From an uncultured Piscinibacter sp. (GTDB taxonomy: Bacteria > Pseudomonadota > Gammaproteobacteria > Burkholderiales > Burkholderiaceae_C): a stretch of 64,000 bases of DNA. The translations under genes were made by a program, and so were the position numbers. Positions 51,092-59,189 of the stretch are shown in pieces. Position 1 is the first letter of the stretch. Each line of letters begins with the position of its first letter. The DNA lies in NCBI RefSeq assembly GCF_937952055.1, contig NZ_CALFYO010000025.1, positions 1 through 64,000 of the forward strand, in the 5' to 3' direction. The notes below the pieces were generated by a model that saw only the letters and a program-made list of their open reading frames with translations, made no database searches and was not told the DNA's origin.

Positions 51092-53845
51092 ATGGGTTCC
51101 GCCCCGCTCCCCGACACAGAATCGCAACCCCCGGTGACACCGCCGGCCAGTGCCGACCACAGCCGCTTCGTTCAGCGCATCCGCCGGCGCTACGCCGCCG
51201 AGCGGCTGCTTCTGCCGCCAGGGCTGCCGCGACGCGATACCGTCAGCGAATTGGTGGCCACGCTGCAGGCACAGGGGCGATCGTTGGCCAGTGCGTTGCG
51301 CGTGACGCGGCAGTTGGTGCTGGAGCGCCTGGCCGTGCTCGACGTCGAGCAGGGCGCAGCGATGCACGACATCACGCTGGCGATGAGCGAACTCGCCGAG
51401 GCGACACTGGATCTGGCGCTCACCCAGGCGCAGGCCGACCAGGCCGTTCGCCACGGCCTGCCGCGCACCGCCGCTGGCGGCGACATCGAGTTCTGGGTCG
51501 TCGGCATGGGCAAGCTCGGCGCGCGCGAGCTCAATGTCTCCTCCGACATCGACCTCGTCTACGTCTACGAGGATGACGGCCAGACCGACGGGCCGCTGCC
51601 GATCAGCGCGCACGAGTTCTTCTCTCAGGTGGCGCGCAGCCTGTACACCTTGATCGGCGACACCACCGAGGATGGCTTCGTCTTCCGCGTCGACCTCGCG
51701 CTGCGGCCGAACGGGAACTCCGGCCCGCCGGTGGTGAGCCTGGGCATGCTGGAGGAGTACCTGCAGGTGCAGGGCCGCGAGTGGGAGCGCTTCGCCTGGC
51801 TGAAGAGCCGCGTCGTGGCGCCGCGAGCCAGCGTGACCAACGGCCGCGCTCTGGCGCTGCGTTCGATCATCAACAGCTTCGTCTATCGCAAGTATCTCGA
51901 CTACGGCGTGTTCGAAGGGTTGCGCCAGCTGCACCGCAAGGTGCGCGACGAGGCGCAGCGCCGCGCCGCCGGCCGACCCGAGCGCGCCAACGATGTCAAG
52001 CTCTCGCGCGGCGGCATTCGCGAGATCGAGTTCATCGTGCAGCTGCTGCTCGTCGTTCGCGGCGGGCAGTTCCCCGAGATGCGCACCCGTTCGACGCTGA
52101 AGGCGCTGGACAAGCTCTCCGCCGGCGGGCTGATGAAGCCGGAAAGCGCGCGCAAGCTCGGCGAGGCCTACGTGTTCCTGCGCCGCGTCGAGCATCGAAT
52201 CCAGTACCTCGACGACCAGCAGACCCACCTGCTGCCCACCGGCGACGGCGATCTCAACTGGATCGCGCGCAGCCTCGGACTGGCCTGCAACGCCGACGCC
52301 TGCGAGCTGCTCGACCGGCTCGGCGAGATGCGCGAGTTCGTCGCGCTGGAGTTCGACGCGCTGCTGCACGACGGACGCGAGCCCTCTCCCGCCAACAACG
52401 GCAACGGCGGCTGCAAGACCTGCGGCAACCCGCCGCCGCCCCTGGACAGCGAGGGCTTCATCGAGAAGCTGCCGGTCGAGCTGGCCGAGCGAGTGCGTCA
52501 CCTGTGCGAGCTGCCGAAGATCAAGGCGCTGCGCGAGGAGAGCAAGGCACGGCTGAGCCGCCTGATCGCGCGCGCCGCGCAGGCCGCGCGCAGCGAAGAG
52601 TGCACCATGGACGCGGCGACGCGCTTCGTCGACTGGGTCGAACCGCTGCTGCGCCGCGAGAGCTATCTCGCGCTGCTGGTCGAGCGGCCCGACGTGCAGA
52701 ACCGTCTGCTGCGCCTGCTCGGCCTGGCGCGCTGGCCGATGCACTACCTGATGCGGCACCCCGGCGTGATCGACGAACTCGCCGACGAACGCTTGCTGCA
52801 CAGCCGCTTCGACGCCGGCGAGTTCGCCGCCGAACTCGAGGCGCGCCACGCGGCCTGGGAGCGCTCCGGCCAAGCCGATCCCGAGTCGCTGCTCGACACA
52901 TTGCGCCGGGCTCACCATGCAGAGGTGTTCCGCACCCTGGTGCGCGACGTCGAGTCGCACATCACGGTGGAAGAGGTCGCCGACGAACTTTCGGCGCTGG
53001 CCGACGCCACGCTGGCGCGCACGCTCGCCTGGGCCTGGAAGCACCTGAAGCAGGCGCACCGACCGGAGCCGCGCTTCGCGGTGATCGCCTACGGCAAGCT
53101 CGGCGGCAAGGAGCTCGGCTACGGCAGCGACCTCGATCTCGTCTTCCTCTACGACGACGATGACGAGCGCGCGAGCGAGGTCTACGGCGCCTTCACGCGC
53201 AAGCTGATCGGCTGGCTGACGCTGCGCACCGCGGCTGGCGAGCTGTTCGAGATCGACACCGCGCTGCGGCCGAACGGCAATTCGGGCATGCTGGTCACCT
53301 CGATGGCCTCGTTCGAGAGGTACCAGAGTGGCCGCGGCAGCAACACCGCGTGGACCTGGGAACACCAGGCGCTGACGCGCGCCCGCTGGTGCGCCGGCCT
53401 GGCCGAACTGGAACCGCGCTTCGAGGCGGTGCGCCGATCGGTGCTGGCCGCGCCGCGCGACCATGCGGCGCTGCGCGAGGAGGTGCGCGCGATGCGCGAC
53501 AAGCTGCGCGCCGCGCGGCCGGTGAAGGAAGGCCGCTTCGACGTCAAGCACAGCCCGGGCGGCATGGTCGACGTCGAGTTCGCGGTGCAGTACCTCGTGC
53601 TCGCACACAGCGCGGTGCATCCCGAGCTGCTCGACAACAAAGGCAACATCGCCTTGCTGCAGCGCGCGCAGGAATGCGGGCTGCTGCCCGACCATGTCGG
53701 CACGCGCGCCGCCGACGCCTACCGCGAACTTCGCCGCGCCCAGCACCGGGCGCGGCTCGACGAACAGCCGACGCAGGTGCCGCCCGAGACCCTGGCCGAG
53801 CCGCGCGACGCCGTCCTCGCCCTGTGGCGCACGGTGTTCGGTTGA
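51092..53845 (+). CDS. glnE: Bifunctional glutamine-synthetase adenylyltransferase/deadenylylase
   Basis: A 917-residue enzyme that attaches AMP to glutamine synthetase and removes it, tuning nitrogen assimilation under PII control. Two nucleotidyltransferase domains each carry the signature: GMGKLGARELNVSSDIDLVYVY (deadenylylase half) and AYGKLGGKELGYGSDLDLVFLY (adenylylase half). Each is followed by a helical GlnD-UR-like region. A Gly/Asn/Cys insert (NNGNGGCKTCGNPPPP) links the halves. Start ATG 51092. The stop overlaps the rhombosortase start. Confidence 0.95.
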   Translation: MGSAPLPDTESQPPVTPPASADHSRFVQRIRRRYAAERLLLPPGLPRRDTVSELVATLQAQGRSLASALRVTRQLVLERLAVLDVEQGAAMHDITLAMSELAEATLDLALTQAQADQAVRHGLPRTAAGGDIEFWVVGMGKLGARELNVSSDIDLVYVYEDDGQTDGPLPISAHEFFSQVARSLYTLIGDTTEDGFVFRVDLALRPNGNSGPPVVSLGMLEEYLQVQGREWERFAWLKSRVVAPRASVTNGRALALRSIINSFVYRKYLDYGVFEGLRQLHRKVRDEAQRRAAGRPERANDVKLSRGGIREIEFIVQLLLVVRGGQFPEMRTRSTLKALDKLSAGGLMKPESARKLGEAYVFLRRVEHRIQYLDDQQTHLLPTGDGDLNWIARSLGLACNADACELLDRLGEMREFVALEFDALLHDGREPSPANNGNGGCKTCGNPPPPLDSEGFIEKLPVELAERVRHLCELPKIKALREESKARLSRLIARAAQAARSEECTMDAATRFVDWVEPLLRRESYLALLVERPDVQNRLLRLLGLARWPMHYLMRHPGVIDELADERLLHSRFDAGEFAAELEARHAAWERSGQADPESLLDTLRRAHHAEVFRTLVRDVESHITVEEVADELSALADATLARTLAWAWKHLKQAHRPEPRFAVIAYGKLGGKELGYGSDLDLVFLYDDDDERASEVYGAFTRKLIGWLTLRTAAGELFEIDTALRPNGNSGMLVTSMASFERYQSGRGSNTAWTWEHQALTRARWCAGLAELEPRFEAVRRSVLAAPRDHAALREEVRAMRDKLRAARPVKEGRFDVKHSPGGMVDVEFAVQYLVLAHSAVHPELLDNKGNIALLQRAQECGLLPDHVGTRAADAYRELRRAQHRARLDEQPTQVPPETLAEPRDAVLALWRTVFG

Positions 53846-54432
53846 ACACGCCGGCACCGCGCGCCTGGGGCGCGCTCGCCTTGCTGCTCGCGCTGGTGGC
53901 GATCGCCGGCTGGTCGGCGCAGCCCTTGCGGCTCGACTGGCAGCCCGGCCTGGCGGCAAGCGAGCCCTGGCGTGCCTTCACCGCCGCCGCCGTGCACTAC
54001 AGCCCGCTGCACCTCGGCGCCAACCTCGCCGGCGCGCTGCTCGTCGGAGCGCTCGGCATGGTGGCGCGCGTGCCGCTGCGCATCGTGCTGGCCTGGCTGG
54101 CAGCCTGGCCGCTGACTCACCTCGGACTGCTGTTGCGCCCCGACCTGGCCCACTACGGCGGACTGTCCGGCGTGCTGCACGGCGGCGTGGCAGCCGTGGC
54201 AACGTGGCTGGTGCTGCGCGACCGCGGTCGGCGCCAGCTGATCGGCGTCGCGATACTGGCGGTGCTGCTGGTGAAGATTCTCGGCGAATCGCCCTGGGGC
54301 CCCGCATTGCAGTGGCGCGAGGACTGGGACATCGCGGTCGCGCCGTTCGCCCATGCCAGCGGTGCGTTCTGCGGCCTGCTGTGTGCGCGCCTCTCGCTGC
54401 TCTTGCCCGACGCTGCCCGACATGACGACTGA
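53842..54432 (+). CDS. rrtA: Rhombosortase (rhomboid-family sorting protease)
   Basis: A 196-residue membrane protease with about six helices. Rhomboid catalytic residues are S109 in GGLSGVLHG (GxSG) and H171 in FAHASGAFCG; VHYSPLHLGANL is the helix-2 motif. The small size and YGGLSGVLHG pattern are those of rhombosortase, which processes GlyGly-CTERM tails such as those on the two S8 proteases at 11447-15213. The start is probably TTG 53842, overlapping the glnE stop (TTGA); GTG 53824 is also in frame. The end overlaps the EamA gene by 11 bases. Confidence 0.85.
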   Translation: MNTPAPRAWGALALLLALVAIAGWSAQPLRLDWQPGLAASEPWRAFTAAAVHYSPLHLGANLAGALLVGALGMVARVPLRIVLAWLAAWPLTHLGLLLRPDLAHYGGLSGVLHGGVAAVATWLVLRDRGRRQLIGVAILAVLLVKILGESPWGPALQWREDWDIAVAPFAHASGAFCGLLCARLSLLLPDAARHDD

Positions 54433-55318
54433 TCGCAAGGCCCACCTCGACACGCTGGCGGTCACCTCGCTGGTGTTCTGCTGCTTCCTGTGGGGCCTGA
54501 ATCAGGTGGCGGCCAAGGTGGCCATCGCCGAGGTGCCACCGCTGGCGCAGGCGGCGGTGCGCTCGCTCGGTGGTGCAACGCTGGTGTTCCTTTGGGCACG
54601 GCTGCGCGGCATCGCCCTCTTCGAGCGCGACGGCTCGTTGCGCGGCGGTCTGCTCGCCGGGCTGCTGTTTGCCGCCGAGTTCGGCTGCATCTTCGTCGGC
54701 CTTCAGTACACCACCGCCTCGCGCATGGCGGTGTTCATCTACATCTCGCCCTTCGTCGTCGCGCTGGGCATGCCGTTCATCGCCCGGTCGGAGCGACTCA
54801 GCGTGCTGCAGGCGGCCGGCCTGACGCTGGCCTTCGCCGGCGTCTCCTGGGCGTTCGCCGAGGGCTTCACGCGGCCGGCGGCGGGGCCGCGGCAATGGCT
54901 GGGCGACGCGCTCGGCGTGGCCGCCGGCGTGCTGTGGGGCGCCACCACGCTGGCCATCCGCGGCAGCAAGCTCGCCGCTGCCTCGGCCGAGAAGACACTG
55001 CTTTACCAGCTTGCCATCTCGGGCGCGGCGCTCGCGCTGGCCGCACTGCTGCAGGACCAGGCCTGGGCTGCCACGCTGTCCGCGCTGACCTGGGCGTCGC
55101 TCTTCTTCCAGGTGGTCATCGTCACCTTCGCGAGCTACCTGCTGTGGTTCTGGCTGGTGCGCCACTACCCGGCGACGCGCCTGGCTGCCTTCACGCTGCT
55201 CACGCCGGTGTTCGGACTGTTGCTCGGCGCGCTGCTGCTCGGCGAGCCGATCACGGCGCGGCTGCTGATCGCGCTCGCTGCGGTGGCCGTCGGCATCGTG
55301 CTCGTCAATCGGCGTTGA
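54422..55318 (+). CDS. EamA-family (DMT) transporter
   Basis: A 298-residue membrane protein with ten helices in two EamA repeats (about 15-145 and 160-295). SLVFCCFLWGLNQVAAKVAI opens the first repeat and WGATTLAIRGSKL the second. Substrate unknown; such proteins export metabolites or amino acids. ATG 54422 overlaps the rhombosortase end, so it is read from the glnE-rrtA transcript. Confidence 0.88.
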   Translation: MTTDRKAHLDTLAVTSLVFCCFLWGLNQVAAKVAIAEVPPLAQAAVRSLGGATLVFLWARLRGIALFERDGSLRGGLLAGLLFAAEFGCIFVGLQYTTASRMAVFIYISPFVVALGMPFIARSERLSVLQAAGLTLAFAGVSWAFAEGFTRPAAGPRQWLGDALGVAAGVLWGATTLAIRGSKLAAASAEKTLLYQLAISGAALALAALLQDQAWAATLSALTWASLFFQVVIVTFASYLLWFWLVRHYPATRLAAFTLLTPVFGLLLGALLLGEPITARLLIALAAVAVGIVLVNRR

Positions 55319-55353
55319 CCGAGGCGCCGTCGGCTGCCGCGCGACGCCGCCGG

Positions 55354-55827
55354 TCAGCCGCGGATGCGCCTGACCAGCGCCGTGGTCGAGTAGCCGTCGA
55401 CGAAGGGCAGCGCGTACGCCTGTCCGCCCCAGCTGCGCACCCACCTCGTCTCTTCGAGCGTCTCGATGTCGTAGTCGCCGCCCTTCACGTAGACCTGCGG
55501 CCGCACGAGCTTGAGCAGTTCCACCGGCGTGGGCTCGTCGAACAGCGCGACCAGGCTGACGCTCTCCAGCGCCGCGAGCACGCAGGCGCGATCGGCCTCG
55601 CTGTTCAGCGGCCGTTCCGGTCCCTTGCCGAGACCGCGTGCCGAGGCGTCGCTGTTCAGCCCGACGACCAGGCTCGCGCCGAGCGCGCGCGCCTGCGCGA
55701 GGTAGCTCACATGCCCTCGGTGCAGGATGTCGAACACGCCGTTGGTGAACACCACCGGCTGCGGCAGCGCCGCAACGCGGGCGGCAAGCTGCTCGCGCGG
55801 GCACAGCTTGTCGAGGAAGTCGGTCAT
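55354..55827 (-). CDS. rfaE2: D-glycero-beta-D-manno-heptose 1-phosphate adenylyltransferase
   Basis: A 157-residue nucleotidyltransferase equal to the C-terminal domain of HldE/RfaE; it makes ADP-heptose for lipopolysaccharide core. The HxGH motif is in NGVFDILHRGHVSYL. GLNSDASARGLGKGPERPLN and YVKGGDY are diagnostic. The separate kinase gene (rfaE1) is not in this window; split enzymes are normal in Burkholderiales. ATG 55827. Confidence 0.93.
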   Translation of the reverse strand: MTDFLDKLCPREQLAARVAALPQPVVFTNGVFDILHRGHVSYLAQARALGASLVVGLNSDASARGLGKGPERPLNSEADRACVLAALESVSLVALFDEPTPVELLKLVRPQVYVKGGDYDIETLEETRWVRSWGGQAYALPFVDGYSTTALVRRIRG

Positions 55828-55907
55828 GGCCGCGATTGTCGCCTGCGGGTCAGCACGAAGGCACGCGGCGCCCGTAGACTGCGCCCCATTCACCCCAGGA
55901 GACCCCG

Positions 55908-56564
55908 ATGATCACGCTGTGCGGCATGTGCCTGTCGAACTACTACAACAAGGTCAAGATGGCGCTGATCGAGAAAGGCATCCCTTTCGAGGAGCAGTTC
56001 GTCTCCACCGGCAGCAAGGACGAGGCGCTGCTCGCCTGCTCTCCGCTGGCCAAGGTGCCCTTCATCCGCACCGAGCAGGGTGCGCTGTGCGAGAGCCAGG
56101 CGATCCTCGACTACCTGGAGGCACTGCAACCGGAGCCGCGCCTGCTCCCGGCCGATCCCTGGGCAGCGGCCAAGGTTCGCGAGCTCACCACCTTCGTCGA
56201 CCTGCACCTCGAGCTGGCGGCGCGCGAACTCTACGGCAAGGCCTTCTTCGGCGGCGACATCAGCGAGGGCAACGCGGCGCGCGTGCGCAAGCTGCTGGAG
56301 AAGAACATCGCCGGCTTCAAGCGCCTGGCGAAATTCTCGCCCTACGTCGCCGGCGACAGCTTCACGCAGGCCGACTGCTCGGCCTACGTGAGCCTGCCGC
56401 TGGTGGCGATGGCGTCGCACATCGTGCTCGGCGAGGACCTGCTGGCCAACTCCGGGATCGACTGGAAGGGCTACGTGAAGCTCGTCGGCGAGCGGCCGAG
56501 CGCCCAGCGCGTCACCGCCGACCGCAAGGCCGAACAGGAACGCACCGCAGCGAAGAAGGGTTGA
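55908..56564 (+). CDS. Glutathione S-transferase family protein
   Basis: A 218-residue GST. N-terminal thioredoxin fold (ITLCGMCLSNYYNKVKMALIE) with cis-proline KVPFIR and the glutathione-contacting ESQAILDYLE; helical C-terminal domain with the N-capping-type SFTQADCSAYV. Serine or asparagine near residue 10-11 may be the activating residue. Substrate unknown. Monocistronic. Confidence 0.88.
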   Translation: MITLCGMCLSNYYNKVKMALIEKGIPFEEQFVSTGSKDEALLACSPLAKVPFIRTEQGALCESQAILDYLEALQPEPRLLPADPWAAAKVRELTTFVDLHLELAARELYGKAFFGGDISEGNAARVRKLLEKNIAGFKRLAKFSPYVAGDSFTQADCSAYVSLPLVAMASHIVLGEDLLANSGIDWKGYVKLVGERPSAQRVTADRKAEQERTAAKKG

Positions 56565-56570
56565 GCGAAG

Positions 56571-56591
56571 GCACCGGCATCGCGCCGGTGC
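56571..56591. terminator. Hairpin between convergent GST and ferritin-like genes
   Basis: GCACCGGC and GCCGGTGC form a perfect 8-bp stem with a 5-base loop, 6 bases after the GST stop and 7 before the ferritin-like stop. It is placed to serve both genes, but lacks a T-run. Confidence 0.5.
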
Positions 56592-56598
56592 GCACGAC

Positions 56599-57468
56599 TC
56601 ACGCCGGCGCGCCGCCGGGCGAGGATTTGGCGGAGGCCGCCAGTGCCGCCGTCACTTCCTTGCGGAAGCGATTGAGTTCCTGGACGCTGGCGAAGCTGCG
56701 CTCCATCAGCAGGCTCATGTTGTGCAGGATGCGCTCGACGACCCTGGTTTCCCAGACGGCGTCGAACTGGATCTGCTTGTCCAGCCACTGCTCCAGCCAC
56801 TCCGGGTTGGGCAGGCGGCTCTGCACGGTGTCGCGCGGGAACAGCTTGACGTTGACGTGCAAGTTGGTCGGATGCAGCGCCTGCGCCGTGCGGCGCGCGC
56901 TGGCCATCAACACACCCACCTTGGCAAACGCCGCGCGCGCCTCGTCGCCGAACTTCTGCAGCGCGCGCTTCATGTAGCGCAGGTAAGCGCCGCCATGGCG
57001 CGCCTCGTCGCGTGCCAGCGTCTCGTAGATCGCCTTGATGACCGGCTCGGTGTGCCATTCGGCGGCGCGCCGGTACCAGTGGTTCAGGCGGATCTCGCCG
57101 CAGAAGTGCAGCATCAGCGTCTCCAGCGCCGGCGCCGGGTCGAACTCGAAGCGCACCTCGTGGAGCTCCGCTTCCGTCGGCACGAGGTCCGGGCGGAATC
57201 GACGCAGGTACTCCATCAGCACCAGCGAATGCTTCTGCTCCTCGAAGAACCACACGCTCATGAACGCCGAGAAGTCGCTGTCGTCGCGGTTGTCGCGCAG
57301 GAACATCTCGGTGGCCGGCAACGCCGCCCACTCGGTGATGGCATTCATCTTGATGGTCTGCGCCTGCTCGTCGCTGAGCTTGCTGGCGTCGAACTGGTCC
57401 CAAGGAATGTCCTTGTCCATGTTCCAGCGCACGGCTTCGAGCTGCTTGAAGAGTTCTGGATAGATCAT
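56599..57468 (-). CDS. Ferritin-like di-iron protein (acyl-ACP-desaturase-related)
   Basis: A 289-residue helical protein with the carboxylate-bridged di-iron pattern: E in NAITEWAALPATEMF, EEQKH (first ExxH), E in CGEIRLNHWYRR, and DEARHGGAY (second ExxH). This order fits the ferritin-like/acyl-ACP desaturase group; substrates could be fatty acyl chains. Members of this type occur near lipid-modifying and light-stress genes, and the next gene upstream is a B12-type photoreceptor regulator. Exact reaction is not decidable here. Start ATG 57468. Confidence 0.75.
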   Translation of the reverse strand: MIYPELFKQLEAVRWNMDKDIPWDQFDASKLSDEQAQTIKMNAITEWAALPATEMFLRDNRDDSDFSAFMSVWFFEEQKHSLVLMEYLRRFRPDLVPTEAELHEVRFEFDPAPALETLMLHFCGEIRLNHWYRRAAEWHTEPVIKAIYETLARDEARHGGAYLRYMKRALQKFGDEARAAFAKVGVLMASARRTAQALHPTNLHVNVKLFPRDTVQSRLPNPEWLEQWLDKQIQFDAVWETRVVERILHNMSLLMERSFASVQELNRFRKEVTAALAASAKSSPGGAPA

Positions 57469-57538
57469 GACGCGGGCCTCGTGGAGGGCCGGATTCTAAG
57501 TCGGCACCCAAGCGGTGCGCGCAATCAGGGCTGGCCAC

Positions 57539-58462
57539 TCAGTCCTCGGGGGTGCGCGTCGCCCAGGCGGCCAGTTCGTCTCGAATCTGCCCGATGGCGG
57601 CGATGGCGCGCACGCCGGGCACCGGTCGCCGGTGCAGCACCGGCGCCGAGCCGCCCGCCCAGAGCGTGACCGTGGCGGGCAGCTTCGCGCGCAGTTCGCG
57701 CAAGCCTTCGACGACTTGGTTCGGGTTCATGCAGCCGCTGAAGCTGAGGGCGACGATGTCGGCGTGCTGCGTCGCGCTGGCCATCACGATGTCCCACACC
57801 GGCGTGCACACACCCAGCGAGACGCAGCGAGCCCCTGCCAACGCCATCAGCGCTTCGGCCATCAGCAGGCCCAGCCCGTGGGGCTCGAGTGGGAGGGTGG
57901 TGAGCAGTACCCGCGGGCCGCCGACGCCCTGCGGGATGCGCGCGATGGCGTCGCGCAGCGTGGTCTGCACGGACTCCGTGTACAGGTGCTCCTGGTAGAC
58001 CTGCAACTGCCCGCGCATCCAGGCATCGCCCACGCGCGTATTCAGCGGAGCCACCACGTCGGTGACGAAGCGCGCCAGGCCGAGGCGCTCGCGGGCATGG
58101 CTCAGGTGCCGGCGAAACGCGTCGATGTCGTGCGACTGCAGGAGGTCGACGAATTCGTCGACGTCGCGCGGCGCGTTGACTGCTTCAGGAGGGGTGCGGT
58201 GTTCCAGGCGCGCCCGCAGATCCGCCATGGACAACGACATCAGTTGCCCCGGCCGCTCGCCGGCGTCGACGAGACGCTTGAGCAGGCGCAGCTGCTCGAT
58301 CTGCTCGGCGGAGTAGAGGCGCTCGCCGGACCGGTCGCGAAGCGGCACCGGAAACCCATATCGGCGCTCCCATACGCGAAGAGTGTCCTTGCTCAAACCG
58401 GTGTCCCGTTCGGCTGCGGCGATGTTCAGTAGGGGCGACGCGCCAAACGCGTGTGAGGTCAT
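57539..58462 (-). CDS. litR: MerR-family regulator with B12-binding photosensory domain (LitR/CarH-like)
   Basis: A 307-residue light-responsive repressor type. The MerR DNA-binding domain (about 11-80) has AERDTGLSKDTLRVWERRYGFP. The helical bundle carries the W148-x9-E158-H159 motif diagnostic of adenosylcobalamin photoreceptors. The Rossmann cobalamin domain has the lower-ligand histidine H195 in EPHGLG, LSFSGCMNP and the AGGSAP loop. In LitR/CarH proteins, light breaks the Co-C bond and releases DNA, inducing the target genes. Divergent gpx-like gene and following operon are likely targets. Start ATG 58462. Confidence 0.9.
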   Translation of the reverse strand: MTSHAFGASPLLNIAAAERDTGLSKDTLRVWERRYGFPVPLRDRSGERLYSAEQIEQLRLLKRLVDAGERPGQLMSLSMADLRARLEHRTPPEAVNAPRDVDEFVDLLQSHDIDAFRRHLSHARERLGLARFVTDVVAPLNTRVGDAWMRGQLQVYQEHLYTESVQTTLRDAIARIPQGVGGPRVLLTTLPLEPHGLGLLMAEALMALAGARCVSLGVCTPVWDIVMASATQHADIVALSFSGCMNPNQVVEGLRELRAKLPATVTLWAGGSAPVLHRRPVPGVRAIAAIGQIRDELAAWATRTPED

Positions 58463-58512
58463 GGCAACAGCCGATTCAGCAAGACGAAGACAGATCGTTC
58501 ACCACTTTGTCC

Positions 58513-58553
58513 TGGACAATACCTTGCAGTATCAAAGTATACCGCTTAGTATA
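58513..58553. promoter_or_regulatory. Candidate LitR operator/promoter region
   Basis: Three near-identical boxes AGTATC/AGTATA/AGTATA begin at 58528, 58536 and 58548. TGGACA (58513-58518) and TATACC (58538-58543) are separated by 19 bases, the long spacer typical of MerR-regulated promoters; TTGCAG and TAGTAT 17 bases apart is an alternative. A related ATACTATAC occurs at 59210-59218 ahead of the next operon. Binding by the divergent regulator is inferred. Confidence 0.5.
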
Positions 58554-58589
58554 GCGCTCATGCCAAGCCTCCATCAAAAGTGTGCGCCG

Positions 58590-59189
58590 ATGATCATGAA
58601 CTCTGCCGACGCGGCATGGATCAGCCGCCGCCACGTGATTGCCGGCGGCGCACTGGCCGTGCTCGGCTTGCGCCCCGCGCATGCGGCGTCGACCGCCTGC
58701 TCGCCCTTGCTGGAACGCGAATTCGCCCGGCTGCAGGACGAGAAGCCGCAGAACCTGTGTCAGTACGCCGGGCGGGTCCTGCTGGTGGTGAACACGGCCA
58801 GCTTCTGCGGCTTCACGCCGCAATACAGGTCGCTCGAGACCCTGTACCAGCGCTACCGCGGGCGCGGTCTGGTGGTGCTGGGATTCCCCTCCAACGACTT
58901 CGGCCAGCAGGAACCGGGCAGCGACCGGCAGATCGCGGAATTCTGCGAAAGCACCTTCGGCGTCAGGTTCCCGATGTTCGCCAAGTCGCGTGTCGCCGCA
59001 GCAGCCGGCGACGCCGCCAACCCGCTGTTCGCCGACCTCGCACGACGCACCGGGCAGTGGCCTCGCTGGAACTTCCACAAGTACCTCGTGGCACGTGACG
59101 GCCACACCGTCACCAGCCACCCCAGCGAGGTCGATGCACTCGACAGGACCTTTGTCTCCCAGGTGGAGGCCCTGCTCGCAGCAAAGTAA
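58590..59189 (+). CDS. Exported glutathione peroxidase-like protein
   Basis: About 199 residues. A twin-arginine signal (WISRRHVIAGGALAVLG...AHA) precedes a thioredoxin-fold peroxidase domain. The catalytic cysteine is in VVNTASFCGFTPQY, partners in LGFPSNDFGQQEPGS and RWNFHKYLV. It should reduce hydroperoxides, including lipid peroxides, in the periplasm. ATG 58590 (or 58596) is chosen because codons before it lose the gene's GC-rich third-position bias; ATG 58560 is in frame but lies next to the promoter. Divergent from litR and probably light-induced. Confidence 0.85.
   Translation: MIMNSADAAWISRRHVIAGGALAVLGLRPAHAASTACSPLLEREFARLQDEKPQNLCQYAGRVLLVVNTASFCGFTPQYRSLETLYQRYRGRGLVVLGFPSNDFGQQEPGSDRQIAEFCESTFGVRFPMFAKSRVAAAAGDAANPLFADLARRTGQWPRWNFHKYLVARDGHTVTSHPSEVDALDRTFVSQVEALLAAK

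Noticed and set aside
51068..53959. 963-codon minus-strand open frame opposite glnE
   Set aside because: Low-complexity composition and no domains; glnE signatures are on the plus strand.
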